From Bin75 sp965200435 (GTDB taxonomy: Bacteria > Nitrospirota > Nitrospiria > Nitrospirales > UBA8639): 64,000 bases of DNA. Location: positions 1,426,001 to 1,490,000 of the forward strand of contig OZ241337.1 in NCBI GenBank assembly GCA_965200435.1, written 5' to 3'. A model generated the notes under the pieces. That model was given only the letters and a program-made list of their open reading frames with translations. It was not told where the DNA came from and made no database searches. The first letter of the stretch is position 1. Every line of letters starts with the position of its first letter. The position numbers and the translations under genes are program-made. Positions 63,866 to 64,000 of the stretch are shown here, piece by piece.

Positions 63866-64000
63866 AATTCCCCCAAGATCAGGGACATTCGGCCACTACC
63901 GTTTTTCTCCACTGGCATGGCAAGAGCCTACGAAACTCCCACTGTGCCATTCCAAGTGCAGCGAAGAATCTGCTTTTCCCTTGCTGTCATTCCCGCGTAT

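Noticed and set aside
1..64000. rRNA, tRNA or other stable RNA genes
   Set aside because: I saw no cloverleaf with conserved T-arm sequence and no rRNA-like segments on either strand; absence is by eye only.

Overview
The window is GC-rich bacterial chromosome. The clustered order ilvB-ilvN-ilvC-psd-pssA-leuA-leuB-NHL-asd-DUF2905-SpoIID, together with a membrane-anchored cytochrome c and a polyphosphate gene set, resembles Nitrospirota (Nitrospira-like) genomes. That assignment is inference from gene order and protein style; no rRNA or tRNA gene is present to test it.

Region 1 (1-17.6 kb) holds two paralogous giant surface proteins with Ig/Fn3-type modules and a C-terminal beta-barrel. The first is cut by the window start. 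The second (3626-16200) would encode about 3,800 residues but is broken by three in-frame TAG codons, one frameshift and a 1,093-bp IS481-like insertion. A 13-C tract separates its only good ribosome binding site from its signal peptide, which suggests a past or present phase switch. Both genes end in the same 142-bp MITE followed by an array of palindromic (BIME-like) repeats, so the gene tail plus repeats was duplicated as a block.

Region 2 (17.6-34.5 kb) is mostly housekeeping. It has a polyphosphate group (ppk1 with a frameshift, CYTH-CHAD protein, Ppx/GppA-HD, SixA, OprP-like porin), an inositol-monophosphatase-family enzyme, a lipoprotein, a vapBC pair whose toxin is split by a MITE, a DUF3422-like protein, purC, a YheT-type hydrolase and a cytochrome c.

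Region 3 (34.5-48 kb) is accessory. It opens with a two-gene operon of a DUF4143 ATPase and a 1,381-residue NACHT NTPase with a C-terminal nuclease-like domain, expressed from an apparently leaderless promoter with an overlapping palindrome. This is a candidate defence system. Then follow a ggt remnant, an IS5 remnant at a deletion scar, Sel1-repeat genes, decayed relBE-like pairs, a J-domain protein, hicBA, a broken HEPN-like gene and more MITEs.

Region 4 (48-64 kb) is bioF and the branched-chain amino acid/phospholipid cluster: ilvBNC makes the valine/isoleucine precursors, leuA and leuB extend to leucine, psd and pssA make phosphatidylethanolamine, and asd feeds the aspartate family. A 2-kb AT-richer cassette (ParA-like ATPase plus partner) sits exactly between leuA and leuB. 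It is flanked by a 54-bp direct repeat that includes the 3' end of leuA, so it looks like a small mobile element. Eight copies of one MITE family with YTAR target duplications are scattered through the window, three of them starting directly at the stop codon of the gene before.
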